5,124 nucleotides of DNA, from positions 1-5,124 of the forward strand of contig CATXYA010000169.1 of the NCBI GenBank assembly GCA_958403605.1, given 5' to 3'. The stretch is from an uncultured Oscillospiraceae bacterium. GTDB lineage: Bacteria > Bacillota > Clostridia > Oscillospirales > Ruminococcaceae. This document shows, piece after piece, positions 4,473-5,124 of the stretch. The position numbers were made by a program, and so were the translations under genes. Below the pieces are notes generated by a model. The model did not search any database and was not told the DNA's origin. It saw only the letters and a program-made list of their open reading frames with translations. Every line of letters starts with the position of its first letter. Position 1 is the stretch's first letter.

Positions 4473-5124
4473 TCAGCGGGCTTCCTCGATGGCGATCCAC
4501 ACTTCCTGCCGCCCTTCCTGCAGATAGCACTCGATCACCGGCAGGTCGGATAGCTGATAGCCGGACCGGGGCAGCCATTCGGCGTAAAATTTTTGATAGA
4601 CCGCCTGCACCGCCTGGGGCAGCGCTCCGTCCGCATGGAGGATGGCCCAGGTGGCCGCCGGATACGAGAATTCCTCCATCCCCGCCGGGGCCGGAGCAGG
4701 GACGCACTCCGGCGTATCCACATGCGTGGTCACAGCTAAAATGTAGTCCATCTCCTCGGAATTGCCCCACTCGCCCCCCGCGGCGATGCCCAAAAAGCCC
4801 GCCGGGCGGTAATCGGGGAAAAAGCTGATGAATTTCTGCATGGTGCCGTCACGCCACGCCCGCTCCCAGATCTGCGGCACCAACTCAAAAGCGCGGTCCG
4901 TTTTGATCCGTTCTGCGATCCCGGCCACTTTAAACGCCGGCCACCGCTCGATTTGATAATCCATCGTCTCTGTGCCATTGACCGTCATTTGAAAAGAGAG
5001 CTTGGGGCAGGACCTGACCGTTACCGCCCCTTGTTTGACCGCCGAGGGCAGGACCCCGTGAAAATTCCGGAAGGCGCGGGAAAAGGCGTCCTGCGATTCA
5101 TAGCCGTATTTCAGCGCGGTGTCC
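4473..5124 (-). CDS. AraC-family transcriptional regulator with GyrI-like effector domain (partial, 5' end outside window)
   Basis: The C-terminal 216 residues of a regulator whose N-terminus continues past the right edge. The first complete visible codon is GAC at 5123. Visible residues 1-32 (YGYES at 6-10, AFSRAFRNFHGVLPS at 13-27) match the second helix-turn-helix of the AraC/XylS DNA-binding domain. A linker of about 20 residues leads to a GyrI-like effector-binding domain starting near MDYQIERWPAFKVAG (54-68) and ending with VIECYLQEGRQEVWIAIEE. Proteins of this architecture are typically about 290 aa, so some 75 residues are probably missing. The domain probably binds a small ligand that alters DNA binding; target genes and ligand are unknown. 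The ATG at 4988 is internal, since the AraC homology continues in frame upstream of it. No clear terminator follows the stop; the ileS promoter begins about 25 bp downstream. Confidence 0.93.
   Translation of the reverse strand, partial: DTALKYGYESQDAFSRAFRNFHGVLPSAVKQGAVTVRSCPKLSFQMTVNGTETMDYQIERWPAFKVAGIAERIKTDRAFELVPQIWERAWRDGTMQKFISFFPDYRPAGFLGIAAGGEWGNSEEMDYILAVTTHVDTPECVPAPAPAGMEEFSYPAATWAILHADGALPQAVQAVYQKFYAEWLPRSGYQLSDLPVIECYLQEGRQEVWIAIEEAR

Noticed and set aside
1005..4553. A very long open frame (about 1180 codons) on the plus strand opposite ileS
   Set aside because: It is the antisense of a clearly conserved IleRS gene. The translation is rich in His, Arg, Leu and Val with no recognisable domain, and it runs through the T-box, the promoter and the AraC-type gene end. 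Strong G/C bias at codon third positions of ileS removes stops on the opposite strand.
4473..4988. A separate 171-residue GyrI-like gene starting at ATG 4988
   Set aside because: The frame stays open to the window edge, and the upstream codons encode a recognisable AraC helix-turn-helix, so this ATG is internal to a larger regulator.

Overview
The window looks like chromosomal DNA from a moderately GC-rich gut-type clostridium, probably in or near the Oscillospiraceae (Faecalibacterium/Subdoligranulum-like). This is inferred from a T-box-controlled ileS, clostridial-style isoleucyl-tRNA synthetase motifs, strong AGGAGG-type ribosome binding sites, sigma-A promoter elements, and a GC-rich palindromic intergenic repeat of a kind common in such genomes. 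No species can be named from the sequence alone.

All three protein-coding genes read on the minus strand, so transcription runs from right to left. At the right edge (4473-5124) is the 3' part of a gene for an AraC-family regulator with a GyrI-like ligand-binding domain; its 5' end lies outside the window. About 25 bp beyond its stop is a near-consensus sigma-A promoter (4419-4447). It drives a leader of about 280 nt that carries a T-box riboswitch and its intrinsic terminator (4165-4411). The leader is followed by an intact 1038-codon isoleucyl-tRNA synthetase gene (1017-4133) of the type 2, eukaryote-like class, which ends at a strong intrinsic terminator (969-1001). A weak candidate promoter overlaps the end of that terminator and precedes a 205-codon stand-alone GyrI-like small-molecule-binding protein (230-847). 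The 5' untranslated region of that gene can fold to hide its ribosome binding site. The leftmost 215 bp contain no gene. They hold a GC-rich multi-hairpin repeat (114-211) and, beside it, an AT-richer set of inverted repeats that can form a three-way junction (11-108).

The synthetase is an independent transcription unit expected to be induced when its cognate tRNA is uncharged. The two flanking genes share the GyrI-like fold, one fused to a DNA-binding domain and one alone, which suggests but does not prove a link through sensing or clearing small molecules. The most unusual observation is that the T-box Stem I contains no AT dinucleotide at all. It therefore cannot contain an isoleucine codon as specifier, although the riboswitch sits directly upstream of ileS.
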